Assembly: GCA_029212365.1 (NCBI GenBank)
Contig: JARGOC010000031.1
Coordinates: 1 to 46,393, forward strand
Source of the DNA: Roseovarius sp.
GTDB taxonomy: Bacteria > Pseudomonadota > Alphaproteobacteria > Rhodobacterales > Rhodobacteraceae
Reading direction: 5' to 3'
Length of the DNA: 46,393 bases
Both the position numbers and the translations under genes were made by a program. The notes below the pieces were generated by a model. It did not search any database, was not told the origin of the DNA, and saw only the letters and a program-made list of their open reading frames with translations. This document shows positions 17,081-25,161 of the stretch, piece after piece (the stretch's first letter is position 1; every line of letters starts with the position of its first letter).

Positions 17081-18448
17081 ATGGCCAAATCCACCACGAC
17101 CTTTACCTGCAACGCGTGCGGGGCCAGCCATACCAAATGGTCAGGCCGGTGTGATGCCTGTGGCGAATGGAACTCCATCACCGAAGACACGCCGCTGTCT
17201 GCCGGGCCCGGCGCCAAATCCATCGGCTCCAAACGCGGCAATGCCCTGCACCTTACTGACCTGTCGACCCAAGAAGCCGAGCCACTGCGCACCCAGTCAG
17301 GTGTGGCTGAGCTGGACCGCGTATTGGGTGGCGGGCTTGTGCCTGCCAGTGCCATTCTTGTGGGGGGCGATCCCGGCATCGGGAAATCCACGCTTTTGCT
17401 GCAAGCGGCCGCAAAGTTTGCCCAATCGGGGCTGAAAACGCTCTATGTGACGGGCGAAGAGGCCCCGGCCCAGGTGCGCATGCGCGCCCAACGTCTGGGT
17501 CTTGGCGAGGCCCCGGTGAAACTGGCCGCTGCCACTGCGCTGCGCGATATCCTGACCACGATGGACACGGAAAAACCCCAACTGGTGATTATCGATTCGA
17601 TCCAGACCATGTGGGTCGACACCGTCGAGAGCGCGCCCGGCTCTGTCTCTCAGGTCCGCGCTGCGGCGCATGAGCTGACCAGCTTTGCCAAGCGCAAAGG
17701 CGTGTCGGTGATCCTTGTTGGCCATGTCACCAAAGACGGCCAGATTGCCGGCCCCCGCGTGGTGGAACATATGGTTGATACGGTGCTCTATTTTGAGGGC
17801 GAGCGCGGTCACCAGTTCCGCATTCTGCGCAGTGTCAAAAACCGCTTTGGCCCCGCGGATGAAATCGGCGTGTTTGAAATGACCGGCGCGGGGCTGGCCG
17901 AAGTTGCCAACCCCTCGGCCTTGTTTCTGTCGGGCCGCGGCGATCCATCGCCCGGTTCTGTCGTCTTTGCCGGAGTTGAGGGCACCCGCCCCGTGCTGGT
18001 GGAAATGCAGGCCCTGGTCGCGCCCTCGCCGCATTCTCAGGCGCGCCGCGCTGTGGTGGGCTGGGACAGTGCGCGCCTTGCCATGGTGCTTGCGGTACTT
18101 GAGGCACGTTGTGGCATCCCCTTCACCGGGCTGGACGTCTATCTGAACGTGGCAGGCGGGCTGAAAATCAGCGAACCGGCTGCTGATTTTGCCGTCGCCG
18201 CCGCACTGCTCAGCGCACGAGAAGACACCGCCTTGCCCGCTGAAACCGTAATTTTTGGGGAAATAAGCCTCTCAGGGGCCCTCAGACCAGTGGGACAGAC
18301 GGAAAATAGGTTGAAAGAAGCGCAAAAACTTGGTTTCACCTCCGCAATCTCTCCATCAGGTGGTAAAACCCCAGGAGTGGCCGGAATTACGTTGAACCAA
18401 TTCAGCGATTTGACCGGCTTTGTGGGTGACACATTCGGCGCGGGATAA
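17081..18448 (+). CDS. radA: DNA repair protein RadA
   Basis: 455 residues. N-terminal zinc finger with C10, C13, C24 and C27, then a RecA-like ATPase with Walker A GGDPGIGKST, Walker B LVIIDSIQT, the RadA motif KNRFGP, and a C-terminal Lon-like domain. RadA is a branch-migration helicase in recombinational repair. Upstream gap 82 bp. The start MAKSTTTFTCNACG fits the family. cvpA follows after 27 bp. Confidence 0.96.
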   Translation: MAKSTTTFTCNACGASHTKWSGRCDACGEWNSITEDTPLSAGPGAKSIGSKRGNALHLTDLSTQEAEPLRTQSGVAELDRVLGGGLVPASAILVGGDPGIGKSTLLLQAAAKFAQSGLKTLYVTGEEAPAQVRMRAQRLGLGEAPVKLAAATALRDILTTMDTEKPQLVIIDSIQTMWVDTVESAPGSVSQVRAAAHELTSFAKRKGVSVILVGHVTKDGQIAGPRVVEHMVDTVLYFEGERGHQFRILRSVKNRFGPADEIGVFEMTGAGLAEVANPSALFLSGRGDPSPGSVVFAGVEGTRPVLVEMQALVAPSPHSQARRAVVGWDSARLAMVLAVLEARCGIPFTGLDVYLNVAGGLKISEPAADFAVAAALLSAREDTALPAETVIFGEISLSGALRPVGQTENRLKEAQKLGFTSAISPSGGKTPGVAGITLNQFSDLTGFVGDTFGAG

Positions 18449-18475
18449 GCGCCCAAACGGGACAGGAAGACTATT

Positions 18476-19039
18476 ATGGACGGCTTTACCATCATTGACG
18501 GCATTGTGGCCGTGGTCATCGTTCTGTCGGCTTTGCTGGCGTATTCGCGTGGGTTCGTGCGCGAATCGCTGGCAATTGCGGGCTGGATCGTGGCAGGCAT
18601 CCTGGCGTTTTTGTTTGCGCCTCAGGTGGAACCATTGGTCAAGGAAATCCCGGTTGTGGGGGATTTCATCGCCGACAGTTGCGAGTTGAGCATGATTGGC
18701 GCCTTCACCATCGTCTTTGCGATTGCCCTGATTGTGGCCTCGCTGATCACACCGCTGTTTTCGTCACTGGTGCAACGTTCGGCCCTTGGGGGCCTGGATC
18801 AAGGTATTGGGTTCTTGTTTGGCGTCGCGCGCGGTGTTCTGCTCGTGGCCATTGCCTATTTCGTCTATGAAACGGTTATCACCTCGCAAAACATTCAGAT
18901 CATTGATGACAGCCGCTCGGCGCGCGTGTTCTCACGTCTGACTGATGGGATCGAGAGCCAAGACCCCGAAGCGGCCCTGGGCTGGATCACCCGTCAGTAT
19001 GAACAGCTGGTCGGTGCCTGCGAAGAAGCGCCGCAGTAA
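18476..19039 (+). CDS. cvpA: CvpA family protein
   Basis: 187 residues with four membrane helices. Family features: MDGFTIIDGIVAVVIVLSALLAYSRGFVRE at the start (a typical CvpA pattern) and QRSALGGLDQGIGFLFGVARG in the middle. It is an inner-membrane protein needed for colicin V export in E. coli and linked to envelope homeostasis. It lies two genes before purF, echoing the cvpA-purF pair of E. coli. Confidence 0.92.
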   Translation: MDGFTIIDGIVAVVIVLSALLAYSRGFVRESLAIAGWIVAGILAFLFAPQVEPLVKEIPVVGDFIADSCELSMIGAFTIVFAIALIVASLITPLFSSLVQRSALGGLDQGIGFLFGVARGVLLVAIAYFVYETVITSQNIQIIDDSRSARVFSRLTDGIESQDPEAALGWITRQYEQLVGACEEAPQ

Positions 19040-19043
19040 GCCA

Positions 19044-19490
19044 ATGCAGCCATCAGCGCTCTTCGCCATGATGATCGTCGCCGCTGCCGGGGTGACACTT
19101 GCGGTACAAGCGCCCTTGAATGCCGCTTTGGGGCGGGCCGTGTCCAGCCCCATCGCAGCGGCCACCATCTCGTTTGCGGTCGGGTTTGCGGTGCTGCTGG
19201 TGTGCACCTTCCTGTTGGGTGAAGCGCGCGCCTTTTTAGTGCTTCCCAGCGCCCCGCTTTGGCTATTGATGGGGGGCGCATTGGGTGCGTTCTATGTGTT
19301 TAGCGCATTGTGGAGCGTGCCAATCCTGGGCGTGCTGACCACCACCAGCCTGCTGATTCTGGGGCAAATCATCGCCGCATTGATCATCGATCATTTTGGT
19401 GCCTTTGGTTTGGCCAGCCGTGACATTTCAACCTGGCGGATACTGTCGGGTGTCTTTGTGGCCATTGGGGTTGTATTGTCGCGCTTTTGA
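19044..19490 (+). CDS. YdcZ/DUF606 family DMT transporter
   Basis: 148 residues, five hydrophobic helices, the usual length of the DUF606/YdcZ half-transporters. VQAPLNAALGRAVSSPIAAATISFAVG is followed by GGALGAFYVFSALWSVPILG, both typical of the family. The ATG at 19044 lies 4 bases after the cvpA stop; the same frame is open upstream inside cvpA, but there the sequence is a shadow. Substrate unknown. Confidence 0.85.
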   Translation: MQPSALFAMMIVAAAGVTLAVQAPLNAALGRAVSSPIAAATISFAVGFAVLLVCTFLLGEARAFLVLPSAPLWLLMGGALGAFYVFSALWSVPILGVLTTTSLLILGQIIAALIIDHFGAFGLASRDISTWRILSGVFVAIGVVLSRF

Positions 19491-19655
19491 AGCCACGTGA
19501 AACACTCCGATAGGGCCAAACAACACCTCTTACAGGCCTTAACCCTGCTTAACCCCGGTTTTCAGCATTTCGATTGTGATCGGTTCGTGACAATGGCACG
19601 CTGACCCCCTATGTAGAGGTCACTTTTGCCAGCGTTGGATTCTCGGAGTTGCCCC

Positions 19656-21122
19656 TTGTCCAAACAGATGCCTGCCTCTCACCCTTTTGACGATGATAAA
19701 CTGCGAGAGGAGTGCGGCATTTTTGGCGTTATCGGCGTGACCGATGCAGCCAATTTCGTAGCCCTCGGCCTGCACGCCCTGCAACACCGCGGGCAAGAAG
19801 CGGGCGGCATTGTCTGTCATCATCCCGAACATGGGTTCAACTCGGCGCGCCGGTTTGGCTATGTGCGTGACAATTTCACCAAACAATCGCTGATGGAAAC
19901 CCTGCCAGGCCCGCTGTCTATTGGTCATGTGCGTTATTCCACCGCCGGAACAAAAGGCCCCGCGCAAATCCGCGATGTGCAGCCCTTCTTTGGCGAGTTC
20001 TCAATGGGGGGCGCAGCGATTGCGCATAACGGCAATATCACCAATGCCGATGCCCTGCGCAAAGAGCTGATCGAGCGCGGCTCGATCTTCCAGTCCGGCT
20101 CGGACAGCGAATGCATCATCCACCTGATGGCGCGGTCTTTGCAGCGCAACATCCCCGAACGCATGGAAGATGCCTTGCGCCGGGTTGAAGGAGCGTTTTC
20201 GATTGTCGCCATGACCCGCACCAAACTGATCGGCGTGCGTGATCCTTTGGGCGTGCGCCCGCTTGTGCTGGGCCAATTGGGCGATGGCTGGGTGCTCAGC
20301 TCGGAAACCTGTGCTTTGGATATCATCGGCGCGGCCTACATCCGCGAGATTGAGCCGGGCGAGATGGTAGTCATCACCGACAAAGGTGTCGAAAGCCATC
20401 ACCCCTTCCGCAAAGTCAGCTCTCGGTTCTGCATCTTTGAACATGTCTATTTCTCGCGCCCTGACAGCATCATCGGCACTCAATCCGTCTATGAAACCCG
20501 CCGTCAGATCGGAATAGAACTGGCCAAGGAAAGCCCGGTAGATGCCGATCTGGTCTGCCCTGTGCCCGATTCGGGCACCCCGGCCGCGATTGGGTTCAGC
20601 CACGAATCCGGCATTCCCTATGCCATGGGAATCATCCGCAATCAGTACATGGGCCGCACGTTCATTGAGCCGACCGAGCAAATCCGCAACATGGGTGTCC
20701 GCCTGAAGCTGAACGTCAACCGCCCGTTGATCAAAGGCAAACGGGTGATCCTGGTGGATGACAGTGTTGTGCGTGGCACGACGTCCCGCAAGATCAAGGA
20801 AATGATCCTTGATGCCGGTGCCTCTGAGGTGCATTTCCGTATCGCATCACCGCCCACAGCATGGCCCTGCTTTTATGGGGTGGACACGCCCAACCGTGAA
20901 AAACTGCTGGCCGCGACCATGACCGAAGAAGAAATGCGTGAGCACCTTCAAGTGGATAGCCTGAAGTTCATCTCGCTTGATGGTCTCTACCGCGCCGTGG
21001 GACAGGCCAAAGGCCGCAACGCCAAATGCCCCCAATACTGCGATGCCTGCTTCTCAGGTGAATACCCGGTGGCCCCCTCAGATCAGATCGAAAAAGGGTT
21101 TGAACTGAAAGCGGCCGAGTAA
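19656..21122 (+). CDS. purF: Amidophosphoribosyltransferase
   Basis: 488 residues. N-terminal glutaminase with nucleophile C20 in REECGIFGVIG after a propeptide, LHALQHRGQEA, and phosphoribosyltransferase motif VILVDDSVVRGTTS. Cysteines in CPQYCDACFSGEYP near the C-terminus resemble the Fe-S type of PurF seen in Bacillus. It performs the first step of purine synthesis. Start: TTG at 19656 has GGAG with a spacing of 7 bases. The ATG at 19668 lies 19 bases from that site but is not excluded. The 165-bp gap before it carries no gene. Confidence 0.95.
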   Translation: MSKQMPASHPFDDDKLREECGIFGVIGVTDAANFVALGLHALQHRGQEAGGIVCHHPEHGFNSARRFGYVRDNFTKQSLMETLPGPLSIGHVRYSTAGTKGPAQIRDVQPFFGEFSMGGAAIAHNGNITNADALRKELIERGSIFQSGSDSECIIHLMARSLQRNIPERMEDALRRVEGAFSIVAMTRTKLIGVRDPLGVRPLVLGQLGDGWVLSSETCALDIIGAAYIREIEPGEMVVITDKGVESHHPFRKVSSRFCIFEHVYFSRPDSIIGTQSVYETRRQIGIELAKESPVDADLVCPVPDSGTPAAIGFSHESGIPYAMGIIRNQYMGRTFIEPTEQIRNMGVRLKLNVNRPLIKGKRVILVDDSVVRGTTSRKIKEMILDAGASEVHFRIASPPTAWPCFYGVDTPNREKLLAATMTEEEMREHLQVDSLKFISLDGLYRAVGQAKGRNAKCPQYCDACFSGEYPVAPSDQIEKGFELKAAE

Positions 21123-21192
21123 GCGCTCTTTCTCCTTATAGCAGGTCTCACCAATGCGAGGCGCGCATGCAAAAGCGCGACGAGCAACGCCA

Positions 21193-21211
21193 TATGCTGC
21201 ATTGCAGCATA
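21193..21211. other. 8-bp hairpin between purF and the PilP-like gene
   Basis: TATGCTGC (21193-21200), loop ATT, GCAGCATA (21204-21211). It lies in the 197-bp gap behind purF. No T tract follows, so a terminator role is unsure; no other signal is seen in the gap. Confidence 0.35.
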
Positions 21212-21319
21212 AATCCGCCGATCCGGGCGACACTGGCCTTTCCTTTCCCTGTTCACAGGCGTATCTGCCCCGTCGGCCTGCCAACACGGCGGGCCGTTAC
21301 CCTTTGGACACCAGCAGAC

Positions 21320-21583
21320 ATGGCACAAAACACTCAAACCCCGCCCGAAACACTTGAGGCCGCAACCGATAAGGCAGCCCTGCCCAACCGGCGGCTGACG
21401 CTTATTGGGACGTATGAAAAAGCAGGCGGTGACACGGCCCTGATCCGTATGGCTGACGGCAATTTCTCCATGGTGGCCACGGGTGACACCATCGGCGCAG
21501 CCACGATCACGGCAATTGAAACGGGTATGGTGCGGCTGACCTTAGGGGCGCACTCCGCACGGTTGACCCTGCCCGAGGGTTGA
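21320..21583 (+). CDS. Small PilP/GspC-like domain protein
   Basis: 87 residues. From residue 24, RRLTLIGTYEKAGGDTALIRM, then GNFSMVATGDTIGAATITAIETGMVRLTLG, the small beta-rich fold of PilP and the periplasmic domain of GspC. There is no signal peptide or membrane helix, which is odd for that domain. I chose ATG 21320 (MAQNTQTPPETLEAA), where the low-complexity leader begins; the frame is open upstream to 21167. As I recall, similar short proteins sit next to purF in other Rhodobacteraceae. Function unknown. Confidence 0.65.
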   Translation: MAQNTQTPPETLEAATDKAALPNRRLTLIGTYEKAGGDTALIRMADGNFSMVATGDTIGAATITAIETGMVRLTLGAHSARLTLPEG

Positions 21584-21614
21584 CCGCCAAAGCGCGCGCA
21601 ATCATCATGCCCCC

Positions 21615-22037
21615 ATGGCCGACACCCCGATCAAATACCGCCCGCATCATTTCCTGTGCTCGCTTGGATTTCAGGGCAAGGGCTATTCCGACGGGTTCAC
21701 CGCCAACATGAGCGCGATCGTCATGGGCCAGCTGCGCGCGCCCGGCGGTGATGCGGCAATAATTGAGGTGGTCGGGGCCACTGATGACATCTGCACCCCC
21801 TGCCCCAAACGCCGTGGCACCCTGTGCGAAAGCCAGGATAAGATCGCCACGCTGGACGCCCGCCATGCCCGCGCTCTCAAGCTGTTTGTTGGCTCGCAAC
21901 TGACGTGGGGCGAGGCAAAAAAGCGGATGATCAAACATGTGCCACCCGGCGCCCTAAGCCATATCTGCTTGGGCTGTCAGTGGTTGGATCTGGGGCTGTG
22001 CGAACACGCTCTTTCAGATCTGCATGGCAAAGACTAA
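21615..22037 (+). CDS. DUF1284 domain protein
   Basis: 140 residues. The N-terminal RPHHFLCSLGFQGKGYS is the hallmark of DUF1284. Cysteines occur as CTPCPKRRGTLC (about 55-66) and CLGCQW..CEH near the end, a pattern that could hold a metal or Fe-S cluster. It is soluble and has no known reaction. It starts 31 bp after the PilP-like gene, so they may be co-transcribed. Confidence 0.85.
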   Translation: MADTPIKYRPHHFLCSLGFQGKGYSDGFTANMSAIVMGQLRAPGGDAAIIEVVGATDDICTPCPKRRGTLCESQDKIATLDARHARALKLFVGSQLTWGEAKKRMIKHVPPGALSHICLGCQWLDLGLCEHALSDLHGKD

Positions 22038-22046
22038 CAACGCCCC

Positions 22047-22080
22047 GGCCCAAACAAAAACGTCGGCCCAAACAAAAAAA
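22047..22080 (+). repeat. Tandem duplication of 18 bp
   Basis: GGCCCAAACAAAAACGTC (22047-22064) is repeated nearly exactly at 22065-22080 with extra A residues. It sits just behind the DUF1284 stop and beside the bioY terminator. Probably slippage; no function seen. Confidence 0.6.
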
Positions 22081-22107
22081 CGCCGCCCCAACCAAGGAGC
22101 GGCGTTT
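22071..22107 (-). terminator. Terminator after bioY
   Basis: 9-bp stem AAACGCCGC (22078-22086) / GCGGCGTTT (22099-22107), loop of 12 bases. On the minus strand it is followed by a run of T (22074-22077) and GTT, so it mainly ends bioY transcription. It may also slow plus-strand readthrough from DUF1284. Confidence 0.75.
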
Positions 22108-22128
22108 CGCATTACATATGCCTAGAAC

Positions 22129-22728
22129 TTAGCTTTTGCGTGCTGCGGTGGCCTTCCAGCCGCCCCAGACAACCATGGCCGCGATCACGGCCTTAACCGC
22201 ATCACCCAGCAAGAAAGGGGCGACCCAGTAGGTCCAGATCACGTCTGCCGATGATCCAACCCATTTGCCTGACATGCCGGCCACTTCGGCCAGAGCCATC
22301 GGCCAGGCCACGCCCGGTACATACAGCAACGCCGAGATGGCAATGCCACAAACAGCTGTTGAAACAACTCCGCGTGCCAGACCCTTTTCAACCACCAAAC
22401 CGGCCAACCAGGCCATGGCGACAAAGCCAAAAAGGAAGCCCGCAGTTGGGCCAACCAGGGCCACACCGTTCATGCCTTGGGCAAAAACCGGCAATCCCAT
22501 CGCGCCTTCAGCCAAGTAAGCCACCAGCGTCACCGCCCCAAGGCGCGACCCAAAGGTCAGCCCAACAATCAAAATGGCCAGCGTTTGCAATGTCACTGGC
22601 ACTGGGTAAAACGGCACAGCAACCTGCGCGGCCAGCGCGATGAACATCGTGCCTCCCAAAACAAGTGCGGCCTTTTGCAACAGTGTATCTTGGCCAATCA
22701 CAGCCTTTGTCAAAACTTGGGCACGCAT
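22129..22728 (-). CDS. bioY: Biotin transporter BioY
   Basis: 199 residues, six membrane helices. LAAQVAVPFYPVPVTLQTLAIL is the BioY biotin-binding core of ECF S components, followed by GLTFGSRLGAVTLVAYLAEGAMGLPVFA and GPTAGFLFGFV. It takes up biotin, alone or with an EcfA/T module; none is in the window. Start ATG 22728 after GGGGAGGACCGCGAT; the frame stays open far upstream but there it is antisense to the SDR gene. A weak BioR-like core ATCTAT at 22751-22756 lies just upstream. Confidence 0.93.
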   Translation of the reverse strand: MRAQVLTKAVIGQDTLLQKAALVLGGTMFIALAAQVAVPFYPVPVTLQTLAILIVGLTFGSRLGAVTLVAYLAEGAMGLPVFAQGMNGVALVGPTAGFLFGFVAMAWLAGLVVEKGLARGVVSTAVCGIAISALLYVPGVAWPMALAEVAGMSGKWVGSSADVIWTYWVAPFLLGDAVKAVIAAMVVWGGWKATAARKS

Positions 22729-22839
22729 ATCGCGGTCCTCCCCGTAAAAATCTATCATCCGTGCTTTTTTTCTCTGCATTGCCGCAAAAGTCAAGCAAAG
22801 GCCTTGATTTATTCGCGCTCGGATGGGATTTCCCAGCTT

Positions 22840-23490
22840 ATGATCGAAAAAACTCCTCAAAAGATTGCCCTGGTCACCGGCGCCTCGCGCGGTTTGGGCA
22901 CCGCCCTGGCCGAGGCCTTGAGCCCCACCCATCATATTGTGGCTCTTGGCCGTACCACCGGCGCACTTGAAGAGTTGGATGATCGCATCCAGGCCAAAGG
23001 CGGCAGCACCACGCTGGCCCCAATGGACATCACAAATATGGATGCCATGGCCCAATTGTGCCGCTCTATTTATGATCGCTGGGGCGGGCTTGATCTGTGG
23101 TTGCACACGGCCGTACATGCCGCCCCACTGACGCCAGTGGCCTTTCTTGATAACAAGGACTGGACAAAATCCGTGGCGTCCAACGTTACCGCCACGGGCC
23201 ATTTGATCCCGTTTATTGCCCCCCTGTTGGGCGCTACTGGCCGTGCTGTTTTCTTTGATGACCCCCATAGCGGAGAAAAGTTTTTTGGGGCTTACGGCGC
23301 CACAAAAACCGCGCAGATTGCGCTGGCCCGATCCTGGGCGGCTGAGACTGTCAAAACCGGCCCGAAGGTGCATATCCTGACACCAGCGCCCATGCCCACC
23401 GCCACCCGTGCGCGCTTCTTCCCTGGCGAGGATCGCTCGGCCTTGGCCGACATTCACGCAGAAGCCGCGCGGCTGTTGGCGATGATCTGA
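22840..23490 (+). CDS. SDR family oxidoreductase
   Basis: 216 residues. NAD(P) motif TGASRGLG at 13-20; catalytic YxxxK in FFGAYGATKTAQIALARSW, so an active enzyme is expected. It is short for a classical SDR, with a compact C-terminus. ATG at 22840 (MIEKTPQKIALVTG) starts right at the fold; the ribosome-binding site is weak. It is divergent from bioY, and the gap between (22729-22839) holds both promoters. The substrate cannot be told. As I recall, this SDR is a frequent neighbour of purF in the group. Confidence 0.85.
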   Translation: MIEKTPQKIALVTGASRGLGTALAEALSPTHHIVALGRTTGALEELDDRIQAKGGSTTLAPMDITNMDAMAQLCRSIYDRWGGLDLWLHTAVHAAPLTPVAFLDNKDWTKSVASNVTATGHLIPFIAPLLGATGRAVFFDDPHSGEKFFGAYGATKTAQIALARSWAAETVKTGPKVHILTPAPMPTATRARFFPGEDRSALADIHAEAARLLAMI

Positions 23491-23631
23491 GAACTGCGGC
23501 CCGGAACGGACCATCCGTCGGTCGGCAAGGTAGTCCCGAGAGATGTCAGCCCCGCCGTGTGAGCCGCTTTACCTTGCCCCACGCCTAAGCCCTCGTTAGT
23601 AAGGCCCAAGCGGGATTAAAGGGGTACAAAA
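23491..23631 (+). ncRNA. Possible structured leader or small RNA before surE
   Basis: The 141-bp gap can fold: GGCAAGGTA (23524-23532) pairs perfectly with TACCTTGCC (23570-23578), and a small hairpin ACGGA/TCCGT (23507-23511 with 23515-23519) lies before it. The region is not coding on either strand. It could be a leader controlling surE, a small RNA, or a 3' end of the SDR transcript. I do not recognise a family and it has no clear terminator. Confidence 0.3.
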
Positions 23632-24414
23632 TTGCGCATTCTCATCACCAATGACGACGGCATCAACGCCCCCGGCTTGGCCGTTTTGCACGACATAGCC
23701 ACCGAACTGGCCGGCCCCTCTGGCGAAGTATGGACCGTGGCCCCCGCGTTTGAACAATCAGGCGTCGGCCATTGCATTTCCTACACCCGACCCACGATGA
23801 TCTCACAACTGGATACATATCGCTTCATGATCGAAGGCAGCCCGGCTGATTGTGTTCTTGCCGGCCTGCATGATGTGATGAAAGATGCGCGCCCTGATTT
23901 GGTCTTGTCGGGTGTGAACCGTGGCAATAATTCAGCTGAAAATGCGTTGTATTCCGGCACCTTAGGGGCCGCAATGGAGGCCGCCCTTCAAGGCGTTCCC
24001 GCCATCGCGCTCAGCCAGTACTATGGGCCTGACAACCGCGATCTGGATGACACATTTGAAGCCGCGCGCCATCACGGCACAGCCACCGTGCGCCGCCTGT
24101 TGGACAAAGGCGTCTGGACCAAAGACGACTACGGCATCTTTTATAACGTCAATTTCCCACCTGTGTCGGGTGCGCAAGTTAAAGGTCTCAAAGCGGCGCA
24201 TCAGGGCTTTCGCCGCGATATGGGCTTTGGGGTGCAGCCGCACCTGGCCCCCTCGGGTCGCAAATTTCTTTGGGTCACGGGTGCGCCCCAACAACAGCCC
24301 ACCTCGCCGGGATCGGACGCCGATGTGAACCTTGCCGGCTATATCTCAGTCACGCCGATGCGCGCCGATCTGACAGCCTATGATGCGCTGGACGCCTTGA
24401 AAGCCATCGAATGA
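23632..24414 (+). CDS. surE: 5'/3'-nucleotidase SurE
   Basis: 260 residues. The N-terminus [15 protein letters not shown] has the metal-binding NDDG, and [26 protein letters not shown] holds the other conserved loop. It hydrolyses nucleoside monophosphates and short polyphosphate. The start codon is TTG at 23632 (TTG CGC ATT CTC), set by the conserved first residues; GGGG is 9 bases upstream. It forms an operon with pcm (4-bp overlap) and nlpD, the classic surE-pcm-nlpD order. Confidence 0.96.
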   Translation: MRILITNDDGINAPGLAVLHDIATELAGPSGEVWTVAPAFEQSGVGHCISYTRPTMISQLDTYRFMIEGSPADCVLAGLHDVMKDARPDLVLSGVNRGNNSAENALYSGTLGAAMEAALQGVPAIALSQYYGPDNRDLDDTFEAARHHGTATVRRLLDKGVWTKDDYGIFYNVNFPPVSGAQVKGLKAAHQGFRRDMGFGVQPHLAPSGRKFLWVTGAPQQQPTSPGSDADVNLAGYISVTPMRADLTAYDALDALKAIE

Positions 24415-25064
24415 ACGACGAGCACGACATTGCTGAACGCAAAATGCAGTTCCTTTTTGCTCTGCGCTCGCGCGGGGTGACGGATGCGCGTGTGCTGACA
24501 GCAATGGAGAAGATCGACCGCGGCGCGTTCATCCGTGGCACTTTCGCCGACCGCGCCTATGAGGACATGCCGCTGCCCATCGCCTGTGGTCAGACCATCA
24601 GCCAGCCCTCGGTTGTCGGGTTGATGACGCAAGCCCTGCGCCTGACGGGGCGCGAAAAGGTGCTGGAGGTAGGCACCGGCTCGGGCTATCAGGCCGCGAT
24701 CCTCAGCCAGTTGGCGCGCCGGGTCTATACCGTCGATCGCCACCGCCGCCTTGTGCGCGAAGCCATGGACCTGTTTCGGGATCTTGACCTGACAAATATC
24801 ACGGCCCTGTCAGCCGACGGCAGCTTTGGCCTGCCCGATCAGGCCCCGTTTGATCGCATCATCGTCACTGCCGCCGCCGAAGACCCGCCCGGCCCTCTTT
24901 TGGCACAGCTGAAAACCGGGGGGATCATGGTGGTGCCCGTGGGCCAGTCGGACACCGTGCAAAGCCTGATCCGGGTGGAACGCACCGAAGATGGCTTTGA
25001 TTATAATGAACTGCTGCCCGTGCGCTTTGTCCCACTTGTCGAGGGGCTTGGCCGCGACGTTTAG
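24411..25064 (+). CDS. pcm: Protein-L-isoaspartate O-methyltransferase
   Basis: 217 residues. SAM motif [15 protein letters not shown], preceded by the family's [18 protein letters not shown]. It methylates L-isoaspartyl residues to repair aged proteins. The start overlaps the surE stop (ATGA), so translation is coupled. Then come [25 protein letters not shown] residues, normal for the family. Nothing odd. Confidence 0.96.
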   Translation: MNDEHDIAERKMQFLFALRSRGVTDARVLTAMEKIDRGAFIRGTFADRAYEDMPLPIACGQTISQPSVVGLMTQALRLTGREKVLEVGTGSGYQAAILSQLARRVYTVDRHRRLVREAMDLFRDLDLTNITALSADGSFGLPDQAPFDRIIVTAAAEDPPGPLLAQLKTGGIMVVPVGQSDTVQSLIRVERTEDGFDYNELLPVRFVPLVEGLGRDV

Positions 25065-25161
25065 CCGATGTAAAACAAGGCCAAGACAGATCGCCATTTA
25101 ACCAGTATACTGATGTCAAAGCCCCGGCAAACAAGGGGCAAAGCCCGAGGACATGATCGAG

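Noticed and set aside
22729..23514. N-terminal extension of bioY on the minus strand (461 codons in all)
   Set aside because: The upstream part is antisense to the SDR gene; BioY proteins are about 200 residues, and GGGGAGG sits before the ATG at 22728.
23491..23631. tRNA or SRP RNA in the gap before surE
   Set aside because: No cloverleaf, no T-loop GTTCGA-type sequence and no GGAAGCA-type SRP tip.
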